DNA of 64,000 nt, taken from Oenococcus sp. UCMA 16435. Its GTDB lineage: Bacteria > Bacillota > Bacilli > Lactobacillales > Lactobacillaceae. Of the stretch, positions 51,806-60,049 are shown piece after piece; the stretch's first letter is position 1, and every line of letters begins with the position of its first letter. The notes beneath the pieces were generated by a model. It worked only from the letters and a program-made list of their open reading frames with translations. It had not been told where the DNA came from and did no database searches. The translations under genes and the position numbers were made by a program. The DNA lies in NCBI GenBank assembly GCA_004010835.2, contig CP030868.2, positions 434,001 through 498,000 on the forward strand, in the 5' to 3' direction.

Positions 51806-52162
51806 ATGTCTAAAATTGCAACAACCACTTTATTTTTTAGTAACGGAGAAAAATTAAAAATAACTGAGAATGATAAATTAGGCGGTCTTCGACCTCATAA
51901 AGCAGAAGAGGTTTTTAAAAGACACGACGAGAGAGTTTATAAAAGTAAAAAAGAATATTTTGATGCTTTTCCAAAAGAATTTTCCAATCATCTTCTGCCG
52001 GACTTGTCGGCCGGGGTCGACGCAACCGTTGGACTACTGGATTATATTACCGATTTAGTGATCAACTACGGATTCTTCTATGTAGGGGATGATATAAAAA
52101 ATGTTTATTCGACCTCGGCAATTGTTAAGATCCAAAATGTATTCGAAGAAAGCGAAAATTAG
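51806..52162 (+). CDS. Hypothetical protein, about 118 residues
   Basis: Not recognised. MSKIATTTLFFSNGEKLKIT opens with beta-like strands, then VFKRHDERVYKSKKEYFDAFPKEFSNHLLPD (helical) and TVGLLDYITDLVINYGFFYVGDDI. GGGAGG is 12 bases before this ATG; an upstream ATG abuts the ribosome site. It is soluble and has no partner nearby apart from the divergently placed small protein at 52.2 kb. Confidence 0.55.
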   Translation: MSKIATTTLFFSNGEKLKITENDKLGGLRPHKAEEVFKRHDERVYKSKKEYFDAFPKEFSNHLLPDLSAGVDATVGLLDYITDLVINYGFFYVGDDIKNVYSTSAIVKIQNVFEESEN

Positions 52163-52208
52163 TTTTTAATCGTATACAATTAAAAACTAAAATACAGCAG
52201 ATAAGAAA

Positions 52209-52448
52209 TCAGTGTTTAAAGAGTTCATTGAATTTCTGATTTAAAGCATCAAAATCAAGATCTTTTTCCAAAAAGCGAATTCCATCCGCCGTTTCTTGGC
52301 CACCCCACTGCAATTTATTTGCGGTTCTTTTGTAGCTGCCATGAAATTTAGCTTTAAATTGAGCTAACTTATTTTTATCCAAAATTAAATACTGATAAAT
52401 CAAAAAATTTTTATAATCTGGAAGTCCTTGATAGCAATCTTCTGACAT
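52209..52448 (-). CDS. Hypothetical small protein under module D, 79 residues
   Basis: Starts MSEDCYQGLPDYKNFLIYQY after AGAGGCTAAGC, which is a proper ribosome site; an ATG nine cod­ons upstream has none. It is hydrophilic, with KFHGSYKRTANKLQWGGQET in the middle and FNELFKH at the end. The family is not recognised. Its transcript would start from repeat-promoter module D, making it the only protein gene directly tied to that module in this window. Confidence 0.6.
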   Translation of the reverse strand: MSEDCYQGLPDYKNFLIYQYLILDKNKLAQFKAKFHGSYKRTANKLQWGGQETADGIRFLEKDLDFDALNQKFNELFKH

Positions 52449-52493
52449 GCTTAGCCTCTTTTTAATTTCTGTCATATAATTTACAAAAAATTA

Positions 52494-52582
52494 CTTGTTA
52501 CGCCCTAAACAACGAGCTACAAGAAATACTATATTTTAAAATTATTAAGCATAAATAAAAGTAAAGTTAATCATAAATAAAA
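52494..52582 (-). promoter_or_regulatory. Repeat-promoter module D
   Basis: On the + strand: a CTTGT..ACAAG-ended weak hairpin (52494-52523), ACTATA (-10 complement, 52528-52533), 11 bases, TTAAGCATAAATAAAA (52545-52560), 6 bases, TTAATCATAAATAAAA (52567-52582). The transcript leads into the 79-residue protein gene about 75 bases on. Confidence 0.68.
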
Positions 52583-52723
52583 AATTGACCAAGAATTGTT
52601 CACAAAAACAGCCAGATTCTTATCGATTGCATATTTACAATATCTGCATCTTTTAAAATTATTAAACTTCCATAAAATTATCGGCAAAATAATCATTAAA
52701 AGAACGAAAATAAAACTATCGGC

Positions 52724-52912
52724 TTAAGTGAATCGCTATATAAAAGTTGCACATTTTAATAATCTTAAACATATGGATTGGCTTTCCTGATATCTTAGGG
52801 AGAGCCAATCCATTTTCTTTTTAGTGATTATTGCAAAATGCCTGTTTTAATTAAAACAGCTATCCAAAAATCTAGCAGCAAAAAATCAAATCTTTGGAAG
52901 CGATTCACTTAA
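52724..52912. repeat. Element-like 189-bp segment bounded by 14-bp perfect inverted repeats
   Basis: TTAAGTGAATCGCT (52724-52737) and its exact complement AGCGATTCACTTAA (52899-52912) enclose two further palindromes. One is ATGGATTGGCT/AGCCAATCCAT (52773-52813) followed by TTTTCTTTTT; the other is CTGTTTTAA/TTAAAACAG (52842-52859). It has no gene. No target-site duplication is obvious. It may be a miniature inverted-repeat element or a structured transcript. Confidence 0.45.
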
Positions 52913-52931
52913 TGTAAACAATTATTAATGT

Positions 52932-53126
52932 CCAGAGTTCCCGCTTAAAACTAAAAATACTTACGATGATTTTCCAAAAACAAGTGGAATAAAAAATCTT
53001 AATTATTGCTCAAAAAACCTGTCTAAAAACAATTTTCTAAAAATAACAAGTAAATCATCAGAAATAGTGCTTGGAAAGCTAAGAGCTTTAATCAGTGACT
53101 ATATCAGCCCAACCAAGGCAAGGTGA
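52932..53126 (+). pseudogene. Gene fragment without a start codon
   Basis: A 64-codon open frame between a TAA and a TGA reads PEFPLKTKNTYDDFPKTSGI, then KNLNYCSKNLSKNNFLKITS and KSSEIVLGKLRALISDYISP. The composition is protein-like, but no ATG, GTG or TTG with a ribosome site starts it. It is probably the tail of a lost gene. The stretch 53127-53291 shows nothing else. Confidence 0.3.
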
Positions 53127-53291
53127 GTAGTTAATAAACCAGCAATACTTTAATTAATTTGAATAAAAAACGAGAAAATCAAAAAGCAACGAATATGTGT
53201 GACAAAAAATAGTAATCTTTTGATCAAAATGGATATTTATTTTTAAGTAGGCAAAGTTTCAAAATATTGATACAGCCAAGTATTTAGGCAC

Positions 53292-53315
53292 AAAAAAACC
53301 GCCATGACGGCGGTT
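53292..53315 (-). terminator. Terminator of the tRNA-Lys gene
   Basis: AACCGCC and GGCGGTT pair around GTCAT and run into seven T on the minus strand. Confidence 0.9.
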
Positions 53316-53344
53316 ATTCCCAAGGACACCAGATTTGCATCTAG

Positions 53345-53418
53345 TGCCCCCTCCCGGACTCGAACCGGGGACCTTGGGATTAAAAATCCCCTACTCTAAC
53401 CAGCTGAGTTAAAGGGGC
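53345..53418 (-). tRNA. tRNA-Lys(UUU)
   Basis: 74 bases with acceptor GCCCCTT/AGGGGGC (one G-U), D-arm ACTCAGCTGGTTAGAGT, anticodon loop TTTTTAA giving TTT, and T-arm CCCGGTTCGAGTCCGGG. CCA is not encoded. Confidence 0.96.
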
Positions 53419-53477
53419 ATTGCTTTTTACGCAACAAAAATATTTTACGGGAATATAAACATTTTTGCAAGCTTTTT

Positions 53478-54464
53478 TTACTTTGTTGTATCTCGCATCA
53501 CAAATTCGTGAGGTAAAACGACTTTTGAATCATCAATTTCCTGTCCGGACATTAACTTTGTTAATAAACGCATCGCAACAGCACCAATATCAAATTTAGG
53601 CTGTGTAACCGATGAAATCGCCGGGCGAGCCATTTTGACAAGTTTTGTATCATTCGAAGAAATAATTTGGAACTGCTCAGGAATTTTAATTCCATTGTCC
53701 TGCATATAATTTAAGATTCCCAAGGCCGGTTCGTCTTCGCCAACGATAACCGCCTTAATACCGTCTTCATACAAATGCTGAGCTAGATTATAGCCAGCCT
53801 GATAATCGTCATCGGATTCATAAATCTTTCCAGCGGAAACAGCGTTCAAAAACCCTCGTTGCCTCAAGCTCGAGAGACTTCCTTCTCCGGGATTATCAAC
53901 CAGGGCAATTTCCGATTCGTCAAGATCACTCTTCTTAAGCATCTCACCAGCTTGGCTAAAAGCCTTTACATAATCGATGTTAACGGAAGGAATTTTTTCT
54001 TGGGGATCAACTGAACCGGCAAAAACAACTGGAAAAGGAGAATCCTCTAAAAGCTTCAACATTTCCGTGGAAGTTTTGTTACCCATGTAAATCATTCCAT
54101 CAACGTGTTTATCAATTAAAGTATCCAAAGCAGCCTTTTCGGCTTCCGGATTTTCATCAGAAACTGCGAGAGTAACTGAATATTTATAAATTTTCGCAAC
54201 CGCATCTATTCCTTGAGCTAATTCTGCATAATACAAATCAGTCAAGTCGGGCATAACCATCCCGATCATCGTAGTTTTCGAACTAGCAAGCCCTTTAGCC
54301 ATTGCGTTGGGTCGATAATTCAATTCCTTGATTGCTTTTAAGACTTTTTGTCTGGTTTCTGATTTAACTTTGCCGTTGTTGTTAACTACACGACTAACTG
54401 TCGCAAGACTAACGCCAACCCTTTCCGAAACGTCATATATTGTTGGTTGCTTGTTATCTGTCAT
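53478..54464 (-). CDS. ccpA: Catabolite control protein A
   Basis: 328 residues, LacI family. The helix-turn-helix YDVSERVGVSLATVSRVVNNN (about 9-29) and hinge YRPNAMAKGLA are as in CcpA. SSNDTKLVKMARPAISSVTQPKFDIGAVAMRLLTKLM is the C-terminal region that meets HPr-Ser-P. AGGTAAAAGTG precedes the ATG. It represses or activates carbon-metabolism genes at cre sites. A perfect cre lies about 45-60 bases upstream, so autoregulation is likely. Confidence 0.95.
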   Translation of the reverse strand: MTDNKQPTIYDVSERVGVSLATVSRVVNNNGKVKSETRQKVLKAIKELNYRPNAMAKGLASSKTTMIGMVMPDLTDLYYAELAQGIDAVAKIYKYSVTLAVSDENPEAEKAALDTLIDKHVDGMIYMGNKTSTEMLKLLEDSPFPVVFAGSVDPQEKIPSVNIDYVKAFSQAGEMLKKSDLDESEIALVDNPGEGSLSSLRQRGFLNAVSAGKIYESDDDYQAGYNLAQHLYEDGIKAVIVGEDEPALGILNYMQDNGIKIPEQFQIISSNDTKLVKMARPAISSVTQPKFDIGAVAMRLLTKLMSGQEIDDSKVVLPHEFVMRDTTK

Positions 54465-54507
54465 CACTTTTACCTATTATATAAATAATAACGATTATGA
54501 AAACACA

Positions 54508-54522
54508 ATGCAAGCGCTTACA
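54508..54522. promoter_or_regulatory. cre site upstream of ccpA
   Basis: ATGCAAGCGCTTACA matches the cre consensus WTGNAANCGNWNNCW at every position. It lies 44-58 bases before the ccpA ATG; a TATAAT-like box lies between them. Confidence 0.75.
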
Positions 54523-54547
54523 TACGAAATATTCTAATAAAATTACT

Positions 54548-54572
54548 AAAAAAGCTAGGAAATTATCCTAAC
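54548..54572 (-). terminator. Terminator after the YtxH-like gene
   Basis: GTTAGGA and TCCTAGC (one G-U) pair around TAATT, followed by six T on the minus strand. Confidence 0.8.
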
Positions 54573-54578
54573 TTTCAA

Positions 54579-55064
54579 TTATTTATCTTCTTTTTCATCA
54601 TTATCCGACTTTGTCAGATCGTCTTTTAAAGCGTCATCTTCTTCTAAATCAATATCTTCTTTGGAAAAACGATGACGTAAATCATCAATCGTGTCTTTAG
54701 CTTTATCGACATAGGGACTTGCTTTATCTATCAGATCAGAAGCTTTATCCTTTGCTTTTTCAACATATGGAGAAGCTTGATCAACTACATCGGCTGCCTT
54801 GTCTTTGACTCCCTGATAAGTATCGGCATATTTCGAGTCTTTTATATGTTCATCGAACTCGCCAACTTTGTTCTTTGCTTTTTCAGAAAGATCACCTGCT
54901 AAATCTGCGCCAGCATATGCGGCGTCATACCCTAGATCTTTTAATTTATTGCCAGCATCTTTAGCCTTGCTAACCAATTCGTCTTGTTTCTCTTGAGGCA
55001 AAGCCTTAAAAGCTACATAAGCTGCTGCGGTTGCCAAGATGCCTGTTACCAATCCTTTTGCCAT
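54579..55064 (-). CDS. YtxH-like general-stress protein with LEA-like repeats
   Basis: 161 residues. A short hydrophobic N-terminus (about 4-22) is followed by a long Lys/Asp/Ala-rich amphipathic helix. It contains two near-identical repeats, QASPYVEKAKDKASDLI and KASPYVDKAKDTIDDL, and a very acidic tail. AAAGGATAATAAAA precedes the ATG. Proteins like this, paired with DUF948 membrane proteins, are stress-induced in lactic acid bacteria. It follows the DUF948 gene by five bases. Confidence 0.8.
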   Translation of the reverse strand: MAKGLVTGILATAAAYVAFKALPQEKQDELVSKAKDAGNKLKDLGYDAAYAGADLAGDLSEKAKNKVGEFDEHIKDSKYADTYQGVKDKAADVVDQASPYVEKAKDKASDLIDKASPYVDKAKDTIDDLRHRFSKEDIDLEEDDALKDDLTKSDNDEKEDK

Positions 55065-55069
55065 TTTTA

Positions 55070-55492
55070 TTATCCTTTCTTCTTTGCTCGACTCTTTTTG
55101 AATCGATTGAATACTGCTTCTCCTGCGCTGAAGATCACGCCGGATTTAATTGTCGAATCAGCCAAATTATTAACCATTTTCCAAGCTCTTGCTTTTTTGT
55201 CAACAACTTCAGTCTTTTTTTTATTAATCTTATCCGTAAAGTGGCTAACAGTCGAGCCTAAATCCGCTGTTGCCTGGACAACTGGGTCCAAGCGTTCTAC
55301 CTTACTTGTCAGGTCATTTAGAAGTGACTTAGTAGTGGCAGTAATTTGATCAGCATCGCTTGCGATTGGCTCAATATGTTTTTTAAGAATTCTTATTGTC
55401 TGGTTAATCGAAATCAAAACAACGACAATCGCAATTACGAGTACCGCAAAAGCAATCGCAGCAATTAATCCTGCTATTTGGCCAATATTCAT
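55070..55492 (-). CDS. DUF948 membrane protein
   Basis: 140 residues. One N-terminal membrane helix (about 9-31) is followed by the DUF948 region (INQTIRILKKHIEPIASDADQITATTKSLLNDL), a coiled-coil-like stretch, and a basic tail RFKKSRAKKKG. AGGAGGACAT precedes the ATG. It is the usual operon partner of YtxH-like proteins. Confidence 0.85.
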   Translation of the reverse strand: MNIGQIAGLIAAIAFAVLVIAIVVVLISINQTIRILKKHIEPIASDADQITATTKSLLNDLTSKVERLDPVVQATADLGSTVSHFTDKINKKKTEVVDKKARAWKMVNNLADSTIKSGVIFSAGEAVFNRFKKSRAKKKG

Positions 55493-55534
55493 ATGTCCTC
55501 CTATTTCTTACATTATAACTGGTTTCAAGACGAA

Positions 55535-56068
55535 TTATCTGGAGAAAGCCTGACGCAAAAACGATATTTCCTTAAAATCCCGCGAAAAATATTCAACAAT
55601 AAATTCTGCTTTACTAACAGTTAGAATCACGTATGTTCCACCAATTGATCGTTGTGGCCCACGGGGATATGTAGTTGAACCCGGATTTATAAATAACTTC
55701 CCGTTGTATTTTTCAGCCAGGATAACGTGAGTATGTCCAAATAAAACAATATTGGCATGATACCTGCCCGCTAACCTATCAAGTTTTTCAAAACCATTGT
55801 TTACGTAAGCCAGATGTCCATGTGTCTGATAAATAATTATATTGTCAATTTTATTTTTATAAACATTTTCAATTGGATAATCGCTAGCAAAGGGGTCCAT
55901 ATTGCCTAGAACGACATGGATATTTTCCCAAATTGGATCATCCGATTCAAATTGAGAGTCTCCATTATAAAAAATAGAAACAATCTCCGGATCGTTTTGA
56001 TAATGATTGAGAATTGCCTGAAATTCAGCTCTATCACCATGTGTGTCGCTAAAGATTAAATATTTCAT
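55535..56068 (-). CDS. YfcE/MJ0936-family metallophosphoesterase
   Basis: 177 residues. SDTHGD (about 7-12) and NGDSQFE, VLGNMDPF, FGHTHV and NPGSTTYPRG are the ordered calcineurin-like metal motifs. It hydrolyses phosphodiesters in vitro in relatives; the natural substrate is unknown. It overlaps the glutamate racemase stop by 4 bases, an arrangement common in lactobacilli. Confidence 0.9.
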   Translation of the reverse strand: MKYLIFSDTHGDRAEFQAILNHYQNDPEIVSIFYNGDSQFESDDPIWENIHVVLGNMDPFASDYPIENVYKNKIDNIIIYQTHGHLAYVNNGFEKLDRLAGRYHANIVLFGHTHVILAEKYNGKLFINPGSTTYPRGPQRSIGGTYVILTVSKAEFIVEYFSRDFKEISFLRQAFSR

Positions 56069-56910
56069 TCTTTTAGACCTTTTTGGTCAATATGCAGTTC
56101 TTTAATTGTTAAATCGTTATCATCGAGCCATTTCCAAGTAAATTTGGAAAAACGGTCAATATTTCCCGTTGTATAAAAAATATCTTTTTCGTGGTGATTA
56201 ATATCTTTTGAATCATGAAAAGCATTATTTTTTCGAAGAACTTCAATCATTTGGCGAATTTCTGCTAAAGCCGGATCGACAATTGTTACATCTTTGTCAA
56301 CTGCCACCTGAATTTCTTTTTTCAAAATAGGAAAATGAGTACATCCCAAAACCAGGGTATCGGCTTTTTTACCATTGATACTCTCTTCCATCCAATTATG
56401 AATTGCTTGGTAAACAATTTGTTTTCCCTGAGAAGTTCCAGCCATATCGCTTTCGACAAGTTGAACAAATTCAGGCAGAGCTTTTTGTTCAATAATCAAA
56501 TCAGAATTCAAAGCCATCAGTTGATCGTAATAAACTTTCGATTCAACAGTCGATTGAGTTCCGATTACATTGACATGCAAATTTCTTGTCGCCTCGAGAC
56601 CACCAATCGCTCCAGCAGAAATCACACCAATAACCGGTATTTCCAAATGCTCTTTTAATTGGGGAAGAGCCTGTGCAGTTGCCGTATTGCAAGCAACGAC
56701 CAATGTTTTAATATTATGTTTTTTAACTAGAAAATCAGCCATTTGCAGGGTAAATTTCTGAATTTCAGCAGTCGGCCGCGGACCATAAGGCATTCGCGCT
56801 TCATCACCCACAAAATAAACCGATTCATTCGGTAATTGTTTTAAAGCTTCGCGGACGACAGTCAAACCGCCCAAGCCAGAATCTATGTATCCAATTCCTC
56901 GATTATCCAT
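56065..56910 (-). CDS. murI: Glutamate racemase
   Basis: 281 residues. DSGLGGLTVVREALKQLP starts the fold. The two catalytic cysteines are C74 in VVACNTATA and the one in VLGCTHFPIL (near 190). The enzyme makes D-glutamate for peptidoglycan in the cytosol. It leads the murI-phosphodiesterase pair and is divergent from the DUF2507 gene over 63 bases. Confidence 0.95.
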   Translation of the reverse strand: MDNRGIGYIDSGLGGLTVVREALKQLPNESVYFVGDEARMPYGPRPTAEIQKFTLQMADFLVKKHNIKTLVVACNTATAQALPQLKEHLEIPVIGVISAGAIGGLEATRNLHVNVIGTQSTVESKVYYDQLMALNSDLIIEQKALPEFVQLVESDMAGTSQGKQIVYQAIHNWMEESINGKKADTLVLGCTHFPILKKEIQVAVDKDVTIVDPALAEIRQMIEVLRKNNAFHDSKDINHHEKDIFYTTGNIDRFSKFTWKWLDDNDLTIKELHIDQKGLKE

Positions 56911-56973
56911 GTCTTAAGTATAGAATGTTTATGGAACTTTTCTGATTCGTTACAAAAAGCTATACTAATTGGT

Positions 56974-57399
56974 GTGAAGAAAGACGCTTATAAAAACCTT
57001 TCAAAATTTTCAAATAATCAAACAGCCTTTTCGCTGGCCTTATTACGCGACGGAATTTTAAATGATATTTTAGATGACGATGCTAATGACATCCTTTATT
57101 ACGCAGGAAAAGAAGTTGCCCGACAATTTTATACAAAAACGTTAAATGGTATCCAAGAATTTTTTTCAGCCGCTGGCTGGGGAGACATTCAAATTTCTTC
57201 TCAAAAAGAAAACAAGGAAACTTGGCTTCTAACAGGCGAAGCAATTAAATTAAGGACCGCCGCTATTGATGAACCTTCATATTTTCTTGAAGCCGGTTTC
57301 CTGGCTCAGGAAATTCAACAGCAAACTCATAGAGGAACCGAATGCTCATACCAGTCCGATGATAAGTCGCGAGTTATTTTTACAGTTTATATCGACTAA
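56974..57399 (+). CDS. DUF2507/YslB-family protein
   Basis: 141 residues starting at GTG. LALLRDGILNDILDDDANDILYYAGKEVARQF and FLEAGFLAQEIQQQTHRGTECSY are the YslB/DUF2507 blocks, related to the V4R heme- or ligand-binding fold. The function is not settled; it is often next to murI in Firmicutes, as here. Confidence 0.85.
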   Translation: MKKDAYKNLSKFSNNQTAFSLALLRDGILNDILDDDANDILYYAGKEVARQFYTKTLNGIQEFFSAAGWGDIQISSQKENKETWLLTGEAIKLRTAAIDEPSYFLEAGFLAQEIQQQTHRGTECSYQSDDKSRVIFTVYID

Positions 57400-57403
57400 T
57401 TAA

Positions 57404-58207
57404 TCAGCGCCGACTTTGGCCGCCCATTTTAATCGGCTCGCTCAAAAATTTGATTCTTTCAATGATTCGTTCCGCCTTGATTGGTTCTGAAACTCCACGG
57501 GTGACGGAAAGATACTGTTCCTGTAACGACTTTATATCAAAATTGGATGTAAAAAAAGTTGGTCGCTGATAATTCATTCGGTCGTCAAGAATTGCTCCAA
57601 TAACGTTATCGCGTACCCAAGTCGTTAAATCACCAGCTCCCAGATCATCAAAAACAAGAACCTGACTGTGCGAAATTTTGCGAATCAAACGCTGTTTTTC
57701 AAGCATTTGGATTTCATTTAAACGATTAATTAAAGCAGAAACGTTGACAAAAGCTGTTTCAATATCCTTGGCAGACAGTTCATTGAGCAAAGCCGACATT
57801 AAATAACTTTTTCCAACACCAAAATTGCCCCAAAGATAAATCCCCTTCTTAAATTGCTGATTTGCCTTATAATCCTCAAAAAAAGCAATTGAGGCTATCA
57901 AAGCCTTGTTCCTTTGTTCGTCAACCTTAAAATCAGCAAAAGTAACCTTTGCCAACTCTTTGGATTGGCCAATCCTCAATTGGCTTTCGGAAACGGTACT
58001 AGCAGATTTTTCATAAAAAATATTAATCGTGTCGTTAACTAAAAAGAGCTCAGGATAATAATCCGGAAACAAAGGCTGCTTTATCTGGTTAATAAAGTCA
58101 ATGAGAACATCTGCATTATCTTTTAGCAATTGCTTTTTGTCTTGCAGATTATTTCCAGTAACAAATTTATTGACTTGTGGGTTTTTTAATATTTCGCTTA
58201 AATTCAT
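57404..58207 (-). CDS. dnaI: Primosomal protein / helicase loader DnaI
   Basis: 267 residues. The Bacillus-type N-terminal region is followed by an AAA+ domain: Walker A GNFGVGKSYL (about 127-136), Walker B VLVFDDLGAGD, and sensor TFFTSNFD. It loads the replicative helicase. Its ATG overlaps the dnaB stop by 4 bases. It is last in the polA-to-dnaI cluster, and its stop is 4 bases from the convergent DUF2507 gene. Confidence 0.92.
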   Translation of the reverse strand: MNLSEILKNPQVNKFVTGNNLQDKKQLLKDNADVLIDFINQIKQPLFPDYYPELFLVNDTINIFYEKSASTVSESQLRIGQSKELAKVTFADFKVDEQRNKALIASIAFFEDYKANQQFKKGIYLWGNFGVGKSYLMSALLNELSAKDIETAFVNVSALINRLNEIQMLEKQRLIRKISHSQVLVFDDLGAGDLTTWVRDNVIGAILDDRMNYQRPTFFTSNFDIKSLQEQYLSVTRGVSEPIKAERIIERIKFLSEPIKMGGQSRR

Positions 58208-59451
58208 GAGTTCTTCTTCTCATGCTGATATTTTGCTAACGCATCTAAAGCAACTTGATTATCGATTTTCTCAGCGGTTCCGTAATCTATTTTCTTTTCC
58301 TTTTGAACCGGTCCACTTTTGAAATTATGTTTTTCATTCTGTTTTTTCTGTCGGGCCTTAATTGACAAAATTGCTTCTGTGGCATTCTTGACTTTTGACT
58401 GCAAAAAAGAATCAGCAATTGCTTGGGAAAGAGGTGCAGGAAGATTAGTTGATTCCATTCCAATTATAACTTCATGAACCAAAATATTAATCGCATCAGG
58501 CGCTAATCCCAAGTCAAATAGATGTTCCAGATTTTTTTGCTCGGAACTTGTTACAATTCCCCCATTAATCTGCTTTAATTGAGCCAAAAATTGATAAGGA
58601 GCAAGCGATTGCGCCGCTTTGACTAGTTGTTGCTCGTCGCTAGATAACTGCCCAGAAAGACTAGAATTGCCCTCTGCTTTAGTTTGTTGCGGTTTAATGG
58701 ATAATTTATTAATTTGCTGACGAAAAAGACTGTGTTCAATCGTTTTTTTATCGATCAAAAGAGAATTTGCCAATAGATCAAGGATTTGTTCCTCGGAAAA
58801 ACCATAAATTAAATGTTGCGAAATAATAAAATTGTGTTCTTTGACTATTTCTGTTTCAGAAACACCATATTTTTTTAAATTATCTTCAATAATAGAAAAA
58901 TTAAAATCCTCGGCTTCGATATTCGGAGACGTTTTTTTTGTTTTTTTGAATTGAGATTGATCCGTTTTTGGCTTTTTTAATGATAAATTACCGAAAGCTT
59001 CATAAAAATTCGCATCAAGCTTGATTCCAGAGAATTTCGGAGAGGATTTTTTTGTTTCATTAACAATTCTTTGAAAGTGTTCTTCGCCAACAACACTGAA
59101 GAAAAAGCTCGATAACAAATCATCGGAAAAGAAATCATCCCCCGAAAGTGGTTTTTTCAAGTTGAAAAGCAAAGTTCGATCATCTAAATAACTATTCAAC
59201 AAACCGGTAGCTTCGAGTTTTTTTCTCGCATCATCGAATCCGGTCAAAGAAATATTTAGCAAATCCAGCAAATCATTTATTTGATATGACATTTCGCTCG
59301 AGTCCAATAATTGAAAATAAGCCGAAAAAGAATCGACTCCAATTAGCGGAAGATAAAAGCGAGTCAAATTTTTAAGATCATTGTTGTCAAACCTAATCGG
59401 ATTAACAATAAAATTCCAATAAGCATTCAATTGTGTTTGTCTTTCAATCAT
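58204..59451 (-). CDS. dnaB: Replication initiation and membrane attachment protein DnaB
   Basis: 415 residues. The N-terminal part (NPIRFDNNDLKNLTRFYLPLIGVDSFSAYF) and the later DnaD-like helices (LAQLKQINGGIVTSSEQKNLEHLFDLGLAPDAINIL, about 280-315) fit Firmicute DnaB, which helps DnaI load the helicase at oriC and restart sites. It overlaps both coaE (4 bases) and dnaI (4 bases), so the cluster is tightly coupled. Confidence 0.9.
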   Translation of the reverse strand: MIERQTQLNAYWNFIVNPIRFDNNDLKNLTRFYLPLIGVDSFSAYFQLLDSSEMSYQINDLLDLLNISLTGFDDARKKLEATGLLNSYLDDRTLLFNLKKPLSGDDFFSDDLLSSFFFSVVGEEHFQRIVNETKKSSPKFSGIKLDANFYEAFGNLSLKKPKTDQSQFKKTKKTSPNIEAEDFNFSIIEDNLKKYGVSETEIVKEHNFIISQHLIYGFSEEQILDLLANSLLIDKKTIEHSLFRQQINKLSIKPQQTKAEGNSSLSGQLSSDEQQLVKAAQSLAPYQFLAQLKQINGGIVTSSEQKNLEHLFDLGLAPDAINILVHEVIIGMESTNLPAPLSQAIADSFLQSKVKNATEAILSIKARQKKQNEKHNFKSGPVQKEKKIDYGTAEKIDNQVALDALAKYQHEKKNS

Positions 59452-60047
59452 GGATTTAGCTTATTTTCAGAAATAAATTTTAACACGCACTCTCTTAAGT
59501 TGGTTTTATCACTAGAATTATTCACGACAAAATCAGCCATACTAACTTTATCTTCCAAGGGCATTTGGGCTGCAATCCGATTAATTGCCTGCTGTTCGGA
59601 AATATGGTCACGCATAATAAGGCGTCTCAACTGCGTCTTTTTATCGGTATTAACAACAATCACAGAATCCATTTCATCTTGCCATCCGCCCTCATAAAGC
59701 AAAGGTATATCAAGAATCAGAGTTTTGATTTTCCCTTCGTTTTCAAAAAATTCCATCCGCATCTGCATCAATTGCCTAATAGAGGGGTGTGTAATTGAGT
59801 TCAATGTCTTTAGAGCTTTTGGATCGGAAAAAACAATCTTTCCTAATTCTTTGCGGTTTAAGGAAGCACCTTTCATAACCGATAATCCAAAAGCATTTTT
59901 GATTTCCTCTAATTCAAGGCGCCCTGGCATAACTATTTCACGAGCTACTTGATCAGCATCTATAATCGTATAGCCGAGTTCACGGAAAATGTCGGAAACA
60001 GTTGTTTTCCCACTACCGGTGCCACCGGTTAAACCAATTTTTTTCAT
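59448..60047 (-). CDS. coaE: Dephospho-CoA kinase
   Basis: 199 residues beginning MKKIGLTGGTGSGKTTVSDI, with the P-loop at 7-14. DADQVAREIV (about 31-40) and LDIPLLYEGG are the other signatures. The ATG two bases after the mutM stop is used; upstream ATGs overlap mutM. It phosphorylates dephospho-CoA to CoA, the last step of CoA synthesis. Confidence 0.95.
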   Translation of the reverse strand: MKKIGLTGGTGSGKTTVSDIFRELGYTIIDADQVAREIVMPGRLELEEIKNAFGLSVMKGASLNRKELGKIVFSDPKALKTLNSITHPSIRQLMQMRMEFFENEGKIKTLILDIPLLYEGGWQDEMDSVIVVNTDKKTQLRRLIMRDHISEQQAINRIAAQMPLEDKVSMADFVVNNSSDKTNLRECVLKFISENKLNP

Positions 60048-60049
60048 CT

